DNA of 64,000 nucleotides from Methanofervidicoccus sp. A16. GTDB lineage: Archaea > AGJL01 > Methanococci > Methanococcales > Methanococcaceae. The stretch lies in contig NZ_CP022242.1 of NCBI RefSeq assembly GCF_003351865.1, forward strand, positions 1,178,001 to 1,242,000. Reading direction: 5' to 3'. Positions within the stretch are counted from its first letter, which is position 1, and each line of letters begins with the position of its first letter. The notes below the pieces were generated by a model. It saw nothing but the letters and a program-made list of their open reading frames with translations. It searched no databases and was not told the origin of the DNA. Made by a program: the position numbers and the translations under genes. Below, one piece after another: positions 44,386-52,992 of the stretch.

Positions 44386-45318
44386 ATGGAGATGAATATA
44401 GTAGAGAGAATAAATAAACTAAAGAGGGAAAAGAACGCCATAATACTTGCCCATAACTATCAGCCTGAGGAGATCCAGAGGGTTGCAGATTTTATTGGAG
44501 ACTCATTAGAACTCTGTAGGATTGCCGAGAGGACAGATGCAGATATTGTGGTATTCTGTGGTGTAGATTTCATGGCAGAGACTGCAAAGATATTAAATAA
44601 GGATAAAAAAGTACTGATACCTGAGATTAAAGATATACAGTGTCCCATGGCTCATCAACTATCTCCCGAGATGTTAATAGAGGCTAAAAAGAGACATCCT
44701 AACGCCAAGGTAGTTATATATATAAATACTCTCTCCAAGGCAAAGGTACTGGCAGATGGGATATGCACCTCTGCAAATGCCCATATAGTGGTTAATTCCT
44801 TTGAAGAGGATGAGATCATATTTGGGCCAGATAGAAACCTTGGATATTTCGTAGAGAAGAGGACTAAGAAAAAGATTATCCCAGTGCCTGAGGATGGCCA
44901 CTGCTACGTACATAAGAAGTTTACAGTTGAGGATATACGAAGGGCTAAGGAGAAGTATCCAAATGCCCAGGTTTTGGTGCATCCTGAGTGTGATCCTGAG
45001 GTTCAGGAGATGGCAGATTATGTTTATAGTACAGGGGGGATGGTTAAACATGTTTTAAATTCTCCTGAGAAGGAGTTTATAATAGGTACAGAGGTAGATA
45101 TGATAACTAGGTTGAAGATAGAGTTGGAGAAGAGAGGGGAGGAGAAAAGGTTGATACCTCTAAGGGAGGATGCTATCTGTGAACCTATGAAGAGGATAAC
45201 CCTTGAGAAGTTGGAGAGGTGTTTATTGGAGGAGAAGTATGAAGTTGTATTAGATGAAGAGATAATAGAGAGGGCGAAGAGGGCTATTGATTATATGCTA
45301 TCTATCAGTGGAAGGTAA
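44386..45318 (+). CDS. nadA: Quinolinate synthase
   Basis: A 310-residue [4Fe-4S] enzyme that condenses iminoaspartate with dihydroxyacetone phosphate in NAD synthesis. It has the family hallmarks 'ILAHNYQPEEIQRVADFIGDS', 'VFCGVDFMAETAKIL', 'DGICTSANAHIVV', 'LVHPECDPEVQEMAD' and 'CEPMKRITLEKL', with three conserved Cys for the cluster. It is full length. It is coupled to the E1-like gene upstream, and a spacer of more than 1 kb follows. Confidence 0.96.
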   Translation: MEMNIVERINKLKREKNAIILAHNYQPEEIQRVADFIGDSLELCRIAERTDADIVVFCGVDFMAETAKILNKDKKVLIPEIKDIQCPMAHQLSPEMLIEAKKRHPNAKVVIYINTLSKAKVLADGICTSANAHIVVNSFEEDEIIFGPDRNLGYFVEKRTKKKIIPVPEDGHCYVHKKFTVEDIRRAKEKYPNAQVLVHPECDPEVQEMADYVYSTGGMVKHVLNSPEKEFIIGTEVDMITRLKIELEKRGEEKRLIPLREDAICEPMKRITLEKLERCLLEEKYEVVLDEEIIERAKRAIDYMLSISGR

Positions 45319-45371
45319 AAATTATATTTTCATCTAAGAGTAATAATAGTGGCAAACGGAACTTTTAAATC

Positions 45372-45594
45372 AACAACTACCATCAAGATTTCGAATAAAA
45401 AATAATAATTATTATAAGAAAAAATAATTAAAATAAAAATTAAAAATCTTAAAAACACTTAAAATAAAGATAAAAAAATAAAATATAATTTTATTCTTGG
45501 ACTACATCAGTACTGAAGAAGTAGAGTAAAGTTTAGTTAATCATTCTTTTCAAAAGTTTTTATACTTTCATAGTTATTTTTGTTTTTTTATTTA
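45372..45594 (+). repeat. MITE-like relic with core type C
   Basis: The head-like 'AACTACCATCAAG' is near 45376. The type C core at 45498-45540 reads 'TTGGACTACATCAGTACTG' and 'AGTAGAGTAAAGTTTAG'. It is AT-rich on both sides, with no usable right end or target duplication. Confidence 0.45.
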
Positions 45595-46023
45595 ACCTTA
45601 CCTCCCATCAAGATAGTAATAAAAAATATTAATAATCTTAAGAGGAATAACGATAAAATGTAATAAAATTCTGAAGGAATAGGGATAAAAAGGTAAAAAC
45701 CTTGGTTCCCACCAAAGAGTAATTAAAAAATAATAAAAAGATAATCAATATAATTATAAAAATCATAATGAAAATAATCAATATAAAACCTATTCTTTTA
45801 AAGATCTTTCCGAACCATTAGATAAGATAGGAGATCTTATTTCCGAATCCCTGTATTAGAGAGCATTCAGAGGATCATTCTCCTCCAATCCTCTTTTTAA
45901 AATGTTATATCTGAGATGATAGAAGTTTTTATTTTAAACCTTATTCTTTATTTTTTTATCTTATTATTTTTTATAATTATTTTTATTATTTTTTATATTA
46001 TCATTTTTGATAGGAGTTAGGGT
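45595..46023 (-). mobile_element. Compound MITE-like element, core type B inverted (copy B3)
   Basis: The outer head at 45595 ('ACCTTACCTCCCATCAAG') is followed by the same short module as at 40.1 kb ('AATTCTGAAGGAATAGGG'). The inner head is at 45699 ('ACCTTGGTTCCCACCAAAG'). Then comes a type B core in reverse orientation (about 45795-45925; 'AGATAGGAGATCTTATTT' style, 'GAGGATCATTCTCCTCC'). The right end is 'TTGATAGGAGTTAGGGT'. No clear target duplication remains. Confidence 0.6.
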
Positions 46024-46126
46024 ATAAAAGAACAAGTATAAATTATAATAATTAAACAAAGTAAAAAATATTAAAACACTTAATAAAGAAAAAATACAGA
46101 TAAAAGAAGAAATATAGATATTATTT

Positions 46127-46175
46127 CCTGGACTACACTAAGTACTGAAAAAGTAGGGCGGAATTTCTGCTAATC
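46127..46175 (+). repeat. Dispersed repeat core type C (best-preserved copy)
   Basis: 'CCTGGACTACACTAAGTAC' and 'GTAGGGCGGAATTTCTGC' define this copy, which I used as the reference for the other type C matches (1.88, 13.1, 23.36, 29.36, 45.5, 48.5 and possibly 14.8 and 49.9 kb). It lies in a further AT-rich spacer without genes. Confidence 0.55.
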
Positions 46176-46340
46176 CTTATTTTTAGAAGTTTTTATTCCC
46201 TTTTTTCAGTTATTTTTTATTTTATTTATTTTTATCATAATAATAATTATTTTTATTATAAAGTTTAAAAAGTTATTAGTGGTTATAAAAATAACAGTAA
46301 TGACAAAGATTTAAAAATCCTATTAAAAATAACAAAATTA

Positions 46341-46352
46341 AAATTTATATAT
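46341..46352 (+). promoter_or_regulatory. Promoter of the H/ACA-like guide RNA
   Basis: The TATA box 'AAATTTATATAT' lies about 30 bases before the first hairpin of the RNA at 46376, the normal archaeal spacing. Confidence 0.5.
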
Positions 46353-46375
46353 CAGATCCCATATATTATATATCA

Positions 46376-46608
46376 CCCTTCAATAAACCGACCCACATGG
46401 AGCACATGGGTATTACCTTGCGATGATAGCGGGTTCGATATTGAAGGGATAATTATTAAAGGGATTTTTAGGGCGAGCCCTGTGACAGGGAAGATTTCCC
46501 TTAGGATGATCAGGGTACAGTAAAAATCCCTATAACCCTCAACATAGGGTTAACCATTCTGACGTGGCGTAGGCCAAGGATGAGGAATGGGGTTAATGTT
46601 GAGGGATA
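46376..46608 (+). ncRNA. Three-hairpin H/ACA-like guide RNA
   Basis: Three consecutive hairpins of 70-73 bases each, all with a perfect basal stem of about 10 bp: CCCTTCAATA/TATTGAAGGG (46376-46448), GGGATTTTTA/TAAAAATCCC (46461-46530) and CCCTCAACAT/ATGTTGAGGG (46536-46605). Each is followed within one base by ATA (46449, 46532, 46606), an accepted ANA variant of the ACA box. Each hairpin has unpaired internal stretches that could form a pseudouridylation pocket and GATGA-type kink-turn elements ('GCGATGATAGC', 'AGGATGATCAGG', 'AAGGATGAGG'). This matches archaeal H/ACA RNAs, including known multi-hairpin ones, which guide rRNA pseudouridylation with Cbf5. Targets were not determined. Confidence 0.75.
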
Positions 46609-46672
46609 GCACCTATTTTCCTGTTTTTAACGTTTATACTTATTCTTTTTTATCCTACAGATGGTGAAGATT

Positions 46673-47458
46673 ATGAAACTTACCTTTATATATCATGAAG
46701 GTAACGAGGGAATGGAGAGATTCTACAACCATCTAATAAACGATAAAGATTTTTGTAGAATATGTGAAGATTGTTATAACTGTCGTGGAGATTGGAGTTA
46801 TAAGGAAGATGTTGAGAAGGTTGTCGTCCCTCCAGTAGATAGGGAAGCATTTATAGAGGATCCCTCTGAATATATCCCAGATATCCCTAGAGGAGATGTA
46901 TTAGTGGCCCAACTTCATGAGGATCTCCTCTATGAAATTCCCTACATAATAAATGATAAAGGGTATAAACTGCTTATAGTACCTTCTGAAAGTCCCAAAG
47001 ATTTATCTCTATCTATGAGAAACTCCTTAAAGAAAAACTGTGAGAAGTTAGGCATAGACTTTGAGAATCCAAAACCTTTTTGTGCCTTAAAGAAAGGAGA
47101 GAGTAGGGAGGTACTTAACAAGTTTATAGACTACTTCAAAATAGGATATCCTCAGATGGAGATAAAGGTAGAGGAACATAAAGTGGCAGATGTTAAAGTA
47201 ATAGTATCGGCACCCTGTGGTATTACCTACTACATAGCAAAGAGGATTAAAGGGAAAACTTTGGGGGAGTTGAAGGAGGAGATCTTCAATGCACATCATA
47301 ACTACCCATGTCTAGGAAGTATGGAGTATGACAAGGAGTTGGAGGATACAATACTCCATGAGGCGGGATATATAGCACTGGAAAGTGTAAGAAGGGCTCT
47401 TTTACCTTACAGGTGTGGGAATAAATACTGTAGTAAAGGGTGTCTGATACAGCCATAG
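46673..47458 (+). CDS. DUF166 family protein
   Basis: A 261-residue protein of the archaeal DUF166 family. It has many conserved Cys: '[15 protein letters not shown]' near the N-terminus, '[16 protein letters not shown]' in the middle, and a C-terminal '[10 protein letters not shown]', suggesting a metal or Fe-S site. Function is not established. ATG 46673 is preferred over ATG 46661 because GGTGA lies between them at the right distance and the protein then begins '[13 protein letters not shown]'. hisB starts nine bases after the stop, so the two are coupled. Confidence 0.8.
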   Translation: MKLTFIYHEGNEGMERFYNHLINDKDFCRICEDCYNCRGDWSYKEDVEKVVVPPVDREAFIEDPSEYIPDIPRGDVLVAQLHEDLLYEIPYIINDKGYKLLIVPSESPKDLSLSMRNSLKKNCEKLGIDFENPKPFCALKKGESREVLNKFIDYFKIGYPQMEIKVEEHKVADVKVIVSAPCGITYYIAKRIKGKTLGELKEEIFNAHHNYPCLGSMEYDKELEDTILHEAGYIALESVRRALLPYRCGNKYCSKGCLIQP

Positions 47459-47466
47459 GTGATAAC

Positions 47467-48039
47467 TTGAGGATCTTCGAAATTAAAAGGAAAACTAAGG
47501 AGACTGATATAACCTTAACAATAAACATTGACGGTACTGGAGAGTATGAGATATCCACAAAGATACCTTTTTTTGATCATGTACTCTCCTCCTTTGCAAA
47601 ACATGGATCCTTCGATCTCTACATATACGCAGAGGGAGATTTGGAGGTAGATGACCACCACGTTGTAGAGGATGTAGGTATAACCTTAGGTCTCGCTTTA
47701 AAAGAAATTGAGAGAAAGAATATAAAGAGATTTGGATGGGCTATTATCCCTATGGATGAGGCCCGTGCCATGGTGTCCATAGATCTAGGGGGGAGGCCCT
47801 ACGTTGTTGGAGAGTACACCCCAAACAGAAGTAATATCGGGAACTTCTCAACGGAGAATGTGATCCACTTCTTCCAGTCTGTTGCAAACAATGGAAAGAT
47901 GAATATACACTTTGAGGTAAAGGGGAAAAATGAACACCATAAGATAGAGGCACTTTTTAAGGCCTTTGGTGTAGCCTTAGATATGGCCACCCAGGTAGAT
48001 GAGAGGAAGGGGATAATAAGTACAAAGGGAGTGGTTTAA
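47467..48039 (+). CDS. hisB: Imidazoleglycerol-phosphate dehydratase
   Basis: A 190-residue manganese enzyme of histidine biosynthesis. The two metal-binding repeats are seen: '[14 protein letters not shown]' with '[14 protein letters not shown]', and '[17 protein letters not shown]' with '[15 protein letters not shown]'. The frame extends to GTG 47440 inside the upstream gene, but TTG 47467 has AGGTGA four bases upstream and begins with the expected '[11 protein letters not shown]'. The ogt gene starts on the next base after the stop. Confidence 0.95.
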   Translation: MRIFEIKRKTKETDITLTINIDGTGEYEISTKIPFFDHVLSSFAKHGSFDLYIYAEGDLEVDDHHVVEDVGITLGLALKEIERKNIKRFGWAIIPMDEARAMVSIDLGGRPYVVGEYTPNRSNIGNFSTENVIHFFQSVANNGKMNIHFEVKGKNEHHKIEALFKAFGVALDMATQVDERKGIISTKGVV

Positions 48040-48369
48040 ATGGAAGGTACCTCCCTTAGAGAGAGGTGTTATAGGTTAGTCAGTAAGATACCGAGGGGAA
48101 AGGTCACCACATATAAAGAGATTGCAGAGGCCCTTGGAATCAGAGGGTATAGGGTTGTGGGAATGTTGCTTAGTAAGAATCCTAAGCCGATAGAGATACC
48201 ATGCCATAGGGTGGTAAAATCCAACGGTGAGGTAGGGGGTTATATAATGGGTGTTGAGAAGAAGGTAGAACTTTTGAGATCTGAGGGCATACCTGTTGAG
48301 AATGGGAGGATAGTGGATTTTGAGAGGTACTTTTTTAGGTTAAAAATAGATAATGAAAATGATTTATAG
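48040..48369 (+). CDS. ogt: Methylated-DNA-protein cysteine methyltransferase
   Basis: A 109-residue MGMT/Ogt C-terminal-type domain. The active-site Cys lies in 'IPCHRVVKSNGEVGGY' (residue 55), preceded by the helix-turn-helix 'TTYKEIAEALGIRGYRVVG'. It repairs O6-alkylguanine in a single-use reaction. The N-terminal domain of larger Ogt proteins is absent, as in many archaeal forms. ATG follows the hisB stop directly and GGGAGTGG is within hisB, so translation is coupled to hisB. Confidence 0.9.
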   Translation: MEGTSLRERCYRLVSKIPRGKVTTYKEIAEALGIRGYRVVGMLLSKNPKPIEIPCHRVVKSNGEVGGYIMGVEKKVELLRSEGIPVENGRIVDFERYFFRLKIDNENDL

Positions 48370-48465
48370 GTTAGGAACAGAGATAACTATAACAAAAAAT
48401 AATAAGAATTATTATAATTTAAATTAAAAAAAAATAATAAAAAAATTTAAAAATTGTTAAATTCT

Positions 48466-48513
48466 ACCATACACTGGACGCTACGGGAGAGATAGGGTTT
48501 TTATCAACTCTAC
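48466..48513 (+). repeat. Dispersed repeat core type C (weak copy)
   Basis: 'ACACTGGACGCTACGGG' and 'GATAGGGTTTTTATC' match the type C core loosely. The remainder of the 450-base gap 48370-48819 is AT-rich and contains only the tRNA promoter. Confidence 0.35.
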
Positions 48514-48770
48514 TTTTAGACCTCTTTACTTTTTATTATTATTTAATTTTTATTATTTTTTATAAGTCTAAAATAGTATTATTCAAATAATATAAAAATT
48601 GTTCTTTTTATCACTATTTAACTGTCTTTTAATTACTTATTTTATTAATATTTTATTAGGATCCTTGATAGAAACTAGAAACCAGATAAAAATACCTCTG
48701 AGTACATATCATCTATATCCATCGATATTTACAAACTTACCTGTGTCTGTTCCTGCACTATACCATAATT

Positions 48771-48780
48771 TATATATATT
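48771..48780 (+). promoter_or_regulatory. Promoter of the tRNA-Gly pair
   Basis: The TATA box 'TATATATATT' lies 40-49 bases before the first tRNA base. A single promoter probably serves both tRNAs. Confidence 0.5.
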
Positions 48781-48819
48781 ACAATTTTTCTTATATATTT
48801 TGCCTGTGGTGGAGGGAAA

Positions 48820-48892
48820 GCGGCCTTGATGTAGCCTGGTATCATACGGCCCTGCCACGGCCGGTACCCGGGTTCAAATCCCGGAGGCCGCA
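48820..48892 (+). tRNA. tRNA-Gly (GCC anticodon)
   Basis: A cloverleaf of 73 bases: acceptor GCGGCCT/AGGCCGC, anticodon stem CGGCC/GGCCG with loop CTGCCAC giving GCC, and T arm CCGGG-TTCAAAT-CCCGG. Discriminator A; CCA is not encoded. Confidence 0.95.
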
Positions 48893-48902
48893 CTTTTGCA
48901 GT

Positions 48903-48978
48903 GCGCCAGTGGTGTAGCCTGGTATCACTCTGGCCTTCCAAGCCAGCAACTCGGGTTCAAATCCCGACTGGCGCACCA
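48903..48978 (+). tRNA. tRNA-Gly (TCC anticodon), CCA encoded
   Basis: Begins ten bases after tRNA-Gly(GCC). Acceptor GCGCCAG/CTGGCGC, anticodon stem CTGGC/GCCAG with loop CTTCCAA giving TCC, T arm TCGGG-TTCAAAT-CCCGA, discriminator A and an encoded CCA at 48976-48978. Confidence 0.95.
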
Positions 48979-49114
48979 TATATTATATTTTTTATAGTCC
49001 TCTATATCTATATATTTAAATATAACGATATAAGTGGAATTTTAACAAAAATATATATACCCCTATCTATTAATTAGGATTCTATCAATTTTAATAAAGA
49101 GATAAGGTGTTAAT

Positions 49115-49804
49115 ATGAAGAAGGGAGACATTGTAAAGGTGTCTTACAGTGGTTATGTTGATGGAAAACTCTTCGATACTACCGATGAAGAGTTGGCTAA
49201 AAAAGAAGGAATATACAACCCAGGGATCAGATACGGTCCAGTTACTGTTATAGTGGGACAGGGTATGTTGATACCAGGATTGGATGAGGCACTGTTAGAG
49301 ATGAATGTGGGAGAGGAAAAGGAATTAGAACTTCCACCTGAAAAGGCATTTGGTAAGAGAGATCCCTCAAAGATCAAATTGATACCACTTAGAGAGTTCA
49401 AAAAGCATAAAATAACGCCAGTTGTAGGTATGCCCGTTACAATAAACAACCAGGTAGGGAAGATCGTAAGTATAAATGGAGGAAGGGTTTTAGTAGACTT
49501 CAACCATGAATTGGCTGGAAAGACTGTAAAATATATCTTTAAGGTAGAGGAGGTAGTGGAGAAACCTGAAGATATAGTAAAGGAGTTGTTAAAACTCTTC
49601 ATACCTACTCTAAATATAGATGAGATAAAAGTTGAAGTAGGAGAGAAGGAGGTCAATATTACCGTGCCTGGAGAGATGTTAGTACCTCTGAGAGATGTAG
49701 GAATAATCAAAAAGGTAGTTGCCGATGAGATATTGAAGAGATTAGATGTTGAAAAGGTATCTTTTATAGAGGAGTTTGAAAGAAAAGATGAAGAATCTCA
49801 ATAA
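49115..49804 (+). CDS. FKBP-type peptidyl-prolyl isomerase, long archaeal form
   Basis: A 229-residue isomerase/chaperone. Residues 1-150 form an FKBP domain with the insert-in-flap arrangement of SlyD ('[19 protein letters not shown]', '[19 protein letters not shown]', '[18 protein letters not shown]'). Residues about 155-229 are an additional archaeal C-terminal domain ('[19 protein letters not shown]'). It matches the about 26 kDa FKBP of Methanocaldococcus. 'AATATATATAC' at about 49050 is a likely TATA box, and GGTG precedes the ATG. Confidence 0.93.
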   Translation: MKKGDIVKVSYSGYVDGKLFDTTDEELAKKEGIYNPGIRYGPVTVIVGQGMLIPGLDEALLEMNVGEEKELELPPEKAFGKRDPSKIKLIPLREFKKHKITPVVGMPVTINNQVGKIVSINGGRVLVDFNHELAGKTVKYIFKVEEVVEKPEDIVKELLKLFIPTLNIDEIKVEVGEKEVNITVPGEMLVPLRDVGIIKKVVADEILKRLDVEKVSFIEEFERKDEESQ

Positions 49805-50420
49805 ATAGGTAGTTTTTACCTTTTTTTATAAATTTTTAAATCTTGGTGAAGACGGGGAATTTTATAATATAATGTTGTTTAATCCTTTTATTTTAAAATC
49901 CCTAGTGGAGAATGTATAAGGTTTTCTATCTCGGACTTCATTAAGTTCTTCCGTCTTTTATTGGTTTATTCTTATTTTACGTTAATTATTATAATAACTA
50001 TTATTAAAAAATAAAAATCTTTAAAAAACAGGAGAGAAAATAAAATCCCTCTAGGTTGTACCCTTTGGATACCCTAGATACTTAAAAAGGTGGATTCTCT
50101 ATTAAAAACCCTTTGTTTATGGACTGTGATAGACAGATACATCTCTAAGGAGAGGAAGTTAGTTATTCTCTATAACACGACAATTGAAATTTATAACACA
50201 TTTAAATATTTTTCAACATTTTACCACGACTAATTTATAATATAAAGAAAAGAATAAAATTTTTTCAATTCCTTCCTTTTTTATTATTTTTATAATTATG
50301 GACAAAACTTTTTAAACTAAAACTACAACTTTAAGGATTTTAAATAAATAACTATTATTATAAAAATATTAAATTACCTAAAAAAGAACAATATAGGAAA
50401 AAAAGCAAAAATATAGTTCC
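49805..50420. other. Non-coding gap with a weak type C-like core
   Basis: 616 bases between the convergent FKBP and mtd genes. At about 49938-49965 'GGACTTCATTAAGTTCTTCC' loosely resembles the type C core. Another GC-richer patch lies at 50045-50090. There are no open frames or tRNA-like folds. Confidence 0.35.
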
Positions 50421-51254
50421 TTATTCAGGTTTCTCCAGAAGTTTATTCTTGCTAAGTATCCTTCCATCTGATCCATGTGGTTTCCTACTTACAGTATCTA
50501 GGGCCTTCTCCATCTCCCTTGCCTCCTCTACTAACTTGGCAGCGTACCTTATCATCTCATGGGCAGATGCTACCACAGAGATGTATTTTTCCCTCTCTTT
50601 TACTATAAAACATCCTTTAACGTTGATGTCTCCAACCATCTCTGCGATTTTGAAGGCAGCCATTACCTTAGCCTTTGCATAAGGATTGGTGTATTCCATA
50701 GATTCTATAGCCCTACTCTCATTTACAACTATCTTAGGAAGTTCTACCTCTTTACCCTCCTTTATAGCATCTATCATGCTGTCTATTGCATGCTGAACAA
50801 CTCTTATAGCTCCAGTTCCAGCGAGCACCTTTAACACATCTGCATTAAAGAGCACCATCTCTACAGGATCTAAGAACTCCCTCCTTGCACCTATCATAGG
50901 ATCGCATTTGACTATAATATAACCTAAACCCTCTTTTTCTATATCCTCCTTTACTTTCAACCCTGGAGCATCTCCTACAATAACTGAAGGAATATCACAC
51001 TTACTTAATAACTCTCTGGCCTTCTTTGGACCTGGTGCAGCAGGGTTTGGGCTAATGAATACTATAAGATCAGGTTTTATATCTTCAATCATCTTTTTAG
51101 TAACTTCCTCTACCTGTTCTACACCCATCTTGGCCCCACTTCCCAATACCCTCACATCTATATCCTTTCTGTCAGCCCTCTCATCCAAAATTAGATCGAT
51201 CAGTGGTGAGGTTCCTATATTTCCACATCTGATAATTCCTATTTTTACTACCAT
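50421..51254 (-). CDS. mtd: F420-dependent methylenetetrahydromethanopterin dehydrogenase
   Basis: A 277-residue enzyme of the central methanogenic pathway. It interconverts methenyl- and methylene-H4MPT using F420H2, the product of the FruABG hydrogenase encoded at 17.4 kb. Family features include 'VKIGIIRCGNIGTSPLIDL', 'SPNPAAPGPKKARELL' and 'IVVNESRAIESMEYTNPYAKAK' in part. It is full length. GGTGA lies six bases before the ATG. It appears monocistronic. Confidence 0.97.
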   Translation of the reverse strand: MVVKIGIIRCGNIGTSPLIDLILDERADRKDIDVRVLGSGAKMGVEQVEEVTKKMIEDIKPDLIVFISPNPAAPGPKKARELLSKCDIPSVIVGDAPGLKVKEDIEKEGLGYIIVKCDPMIGARREFLDPVEMVLFNADVLKVLAGTGAIRVVQHAIDSMIDAIKEGKEVELPKIVVNESRAIESMEYTNPYAKAKVMAAFKIAEMVGDINVKGCFIVKEREKYISVVASAHEMIRYAAKLVEEAREMEKALDTVSRKPHGSDGRILSKNKLLEKPE

Positions 51255-51460
51255 GTTGTCACCTAACTATTATTTTAATAAATCCTTTTATTTATACTTA
51301 TTTTTATTTTGATATATATTAATACTTTTAATATACCTTATCAACTTTATTAAGATGGGATTTATTATAGTAAAAATATTTTCACTCTTTAAATACATCT
51401 TATCTTTTAAATTTCATTTTAAGAAATTTTATTGCTATTTTAATGTAAAAAAATCGTAAA

Positions 51461-51470
51461 ATTTATATAT
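51461..51470 (+). promoter_or_regulatory. Promoter of the permuted binding-protein gene
   Basis: The TATA box 'ATTTATATAT' lies about 45 bases before the AGGTGAT ribosome-binding site at 51506-51512. This supports a start just after it. Confidence 0.45.
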
Positions 51471-51515
51471 TACTGTATAAAAGTTCCTTTACATTGGATT
51501 TTAAGAGGTGATACT

Positions 51516-52685
51516 ATTAAGAAGTTAATAGCCCTGTCTGTTGCAGGACTCCTTGTTTTAGGAGTGATGCTAGCAGGATGTATTGGAGGAAATACCACCA
51601 CAGAAACCAGCACTATGGTAAAACTAGTAAACTGTAAAGGACAGGGAGCAATGCCACAACTTTTAAGTACAGGAGAACTTGATGCAGTGATTGCATGGCA
51701 GCCAACACCTGCTGTACTGGAAACTAAAGGTATAGGAAAGGTTGTAATCTACAGTGGAGATCTTCCTCCAAAGGGTATGTGGAAGAATCACCCTTGCTGT
51801 GTAATGGTAGTTTCAGAGGATGCTCTAAAAAATAAGGATTATGCAGTCCGTGAATTTGTAAAGTTAATGGTACTGTCGGCAAAGGAGATGGAGAAAAACA
51901 AGACCTTGGCAATAGAGGCAAGTGCTAAGTGGTTAGGAGTGGATAAGGAGGTAGAAGAAAAATCTATACCTACCATTAAGTTCATCTCAGATCCTAAACT
52001 TATAGTTAATGGGACTTTAAACTTTGTAGAGGTTATGAGAAAACAGAATGCACTTAGCGGTAGATTGAATACCACCGACAGGGATAAGATACTTAATACA
52101 CTCTTTGACTTCGAGATTTACAACGAGGTAGTTAAGGAGATAGAGAACAATGTCGCAGTAGATCCACCTTATCCACCTTCAGAGGCACCTACCTTGAGGG
52201 TTGCACATCTTCCATCTGATCACCACGCCGCACTCTCTGTTGCAGCAACCTATCCAGAGTTGTTCAAAAAGAAGTATGGCATATACCTAGAGGAGGTAGA
52301 GCCTAAGAAGAAGTATATTCTCTATAGCCAAGGTAAGAAGGTGGCTGACGTTGAATTGACACTGGTAGTTGAAGGAGGAGCAAAGATAATGACACTAATG
52401 GCTCAGAAGCAGATAGATATAGGACTTAACGGAGTACCTCCTGCTGTATTCGCCATTGATAAGGGTACAGAAGGAAAGATCGTGTGTGCCCTCAACAGTG
52501 AAGGTTCAGCAGTTGTTGTAAGAAAGGACATCCCTGTAAACAACTGGGATGAATTTGTAGATTGGATTAAAGAACAGCATAAAGAAGGGAAAGTTGTAAA
52601 AATAGGCTATCCACTACCTGTGGCTATACAGTATGTAATGTTAAAGAGTGCCCTTGATGCTGAAGGTATAACTTACAGCGAATAA
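51516..52685 (+). CDS. ABC-type nitrate/sulfonate-like binding lipoprotein, apparently circularly permuted
   Basis: A 389-residue exported lipoprotein. 'LSVAGLLVLGVMLAGC' is a signal peptide with a lipobox, followed by a Thr/Asn linker. The mature protein then starts with what is normally the C-terminal half of SsuA/NrtA-type binding proteins ('VNCKGQGAMPQLLSTGELD', 'SGDLPPKGMWKNHPCC', 'EFVKLMVLSAKEMEKN'). Only after residue about 222 comes the normal N-terminal half ('TLRVAHLPSDHHAALSVA', 'MTLMAQKQIDIGLNGVPP', 'VRKDIPVNNWDEFVDW'), ending at 'ITYSE', the point where ordinary homologues continue into the first part. No ATG/GTG/TTG fits the signal peptide: the best start is ATT 51516, three bases after AGGTGAT. 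Permease and ATPase are not adjacent. Confidence 0.78.
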   Translation: MKKLIALSVAGLLVLGVMLAGCIGGNTTTETSTMVKLVNCKGQGAMPQLLSTGELDAVIAWQPTPAVLETKGIGKVVIYSGDLPPKGMWKNHPCCVMVVSEDALKNKDYAVREFVKLMVLSAKEMEKNKTLAIEASAKWLGVDKEVEEKSIPTIKFISDPKLIVNGTLNFVEVMRKQNALSGRLNTTDRDKILNTLFDFEIYNEVVKEIENNVAVDPPYPPSEAPTLRVAHLPSDHHAALSVAATYPELFKKKYGIYLEEVEPKKKYILYSQGKKVADVELTLVVEGGAKIMTLMAQKQIDIGLNGVPPAVFAIDKGTEGKIVCALNSEGSAVVVRKDIPVNNWDEFVDWIKEQHKEGKVVKIGYPLPVAIQYVMLKSALDAEGITYSE

Positions 52686-52992
52686 TTCTTTTTTACTTTT
52701 TTATTAAGAGTGTAATGGATTTTAATAATAATAAAAATAATTAGTGAAAAATCCTTTGTAGGTTGAATTAAAAAGTATAGAACCACTCTTTTGTATTTTA
52801 TAACACCTTATAACTATTTTTTCTCTCTAGAAACTCTTCTAAAAGGATAAATATTAAATAACACATTCTATCCTTTTCTAAAGTATTTAAAATGTTTTTA
52901 GGAGTGGATAATATAAAGGGATTTTTATAAAAATTATTATTACAATTAGGGGTTTTAATTATTATTTTAAATTAAGTTTCTCAGGTGAATGT
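52686..52992. other. Non-coding gap
   Basis: 307 AT-rich bases between the binding-protein and DUF63 genes. No open frame, RNA fold or repeat core was recognised. A T-rich run directly after the stop (52690-52705) may end transcription. Confidence 0.35.
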
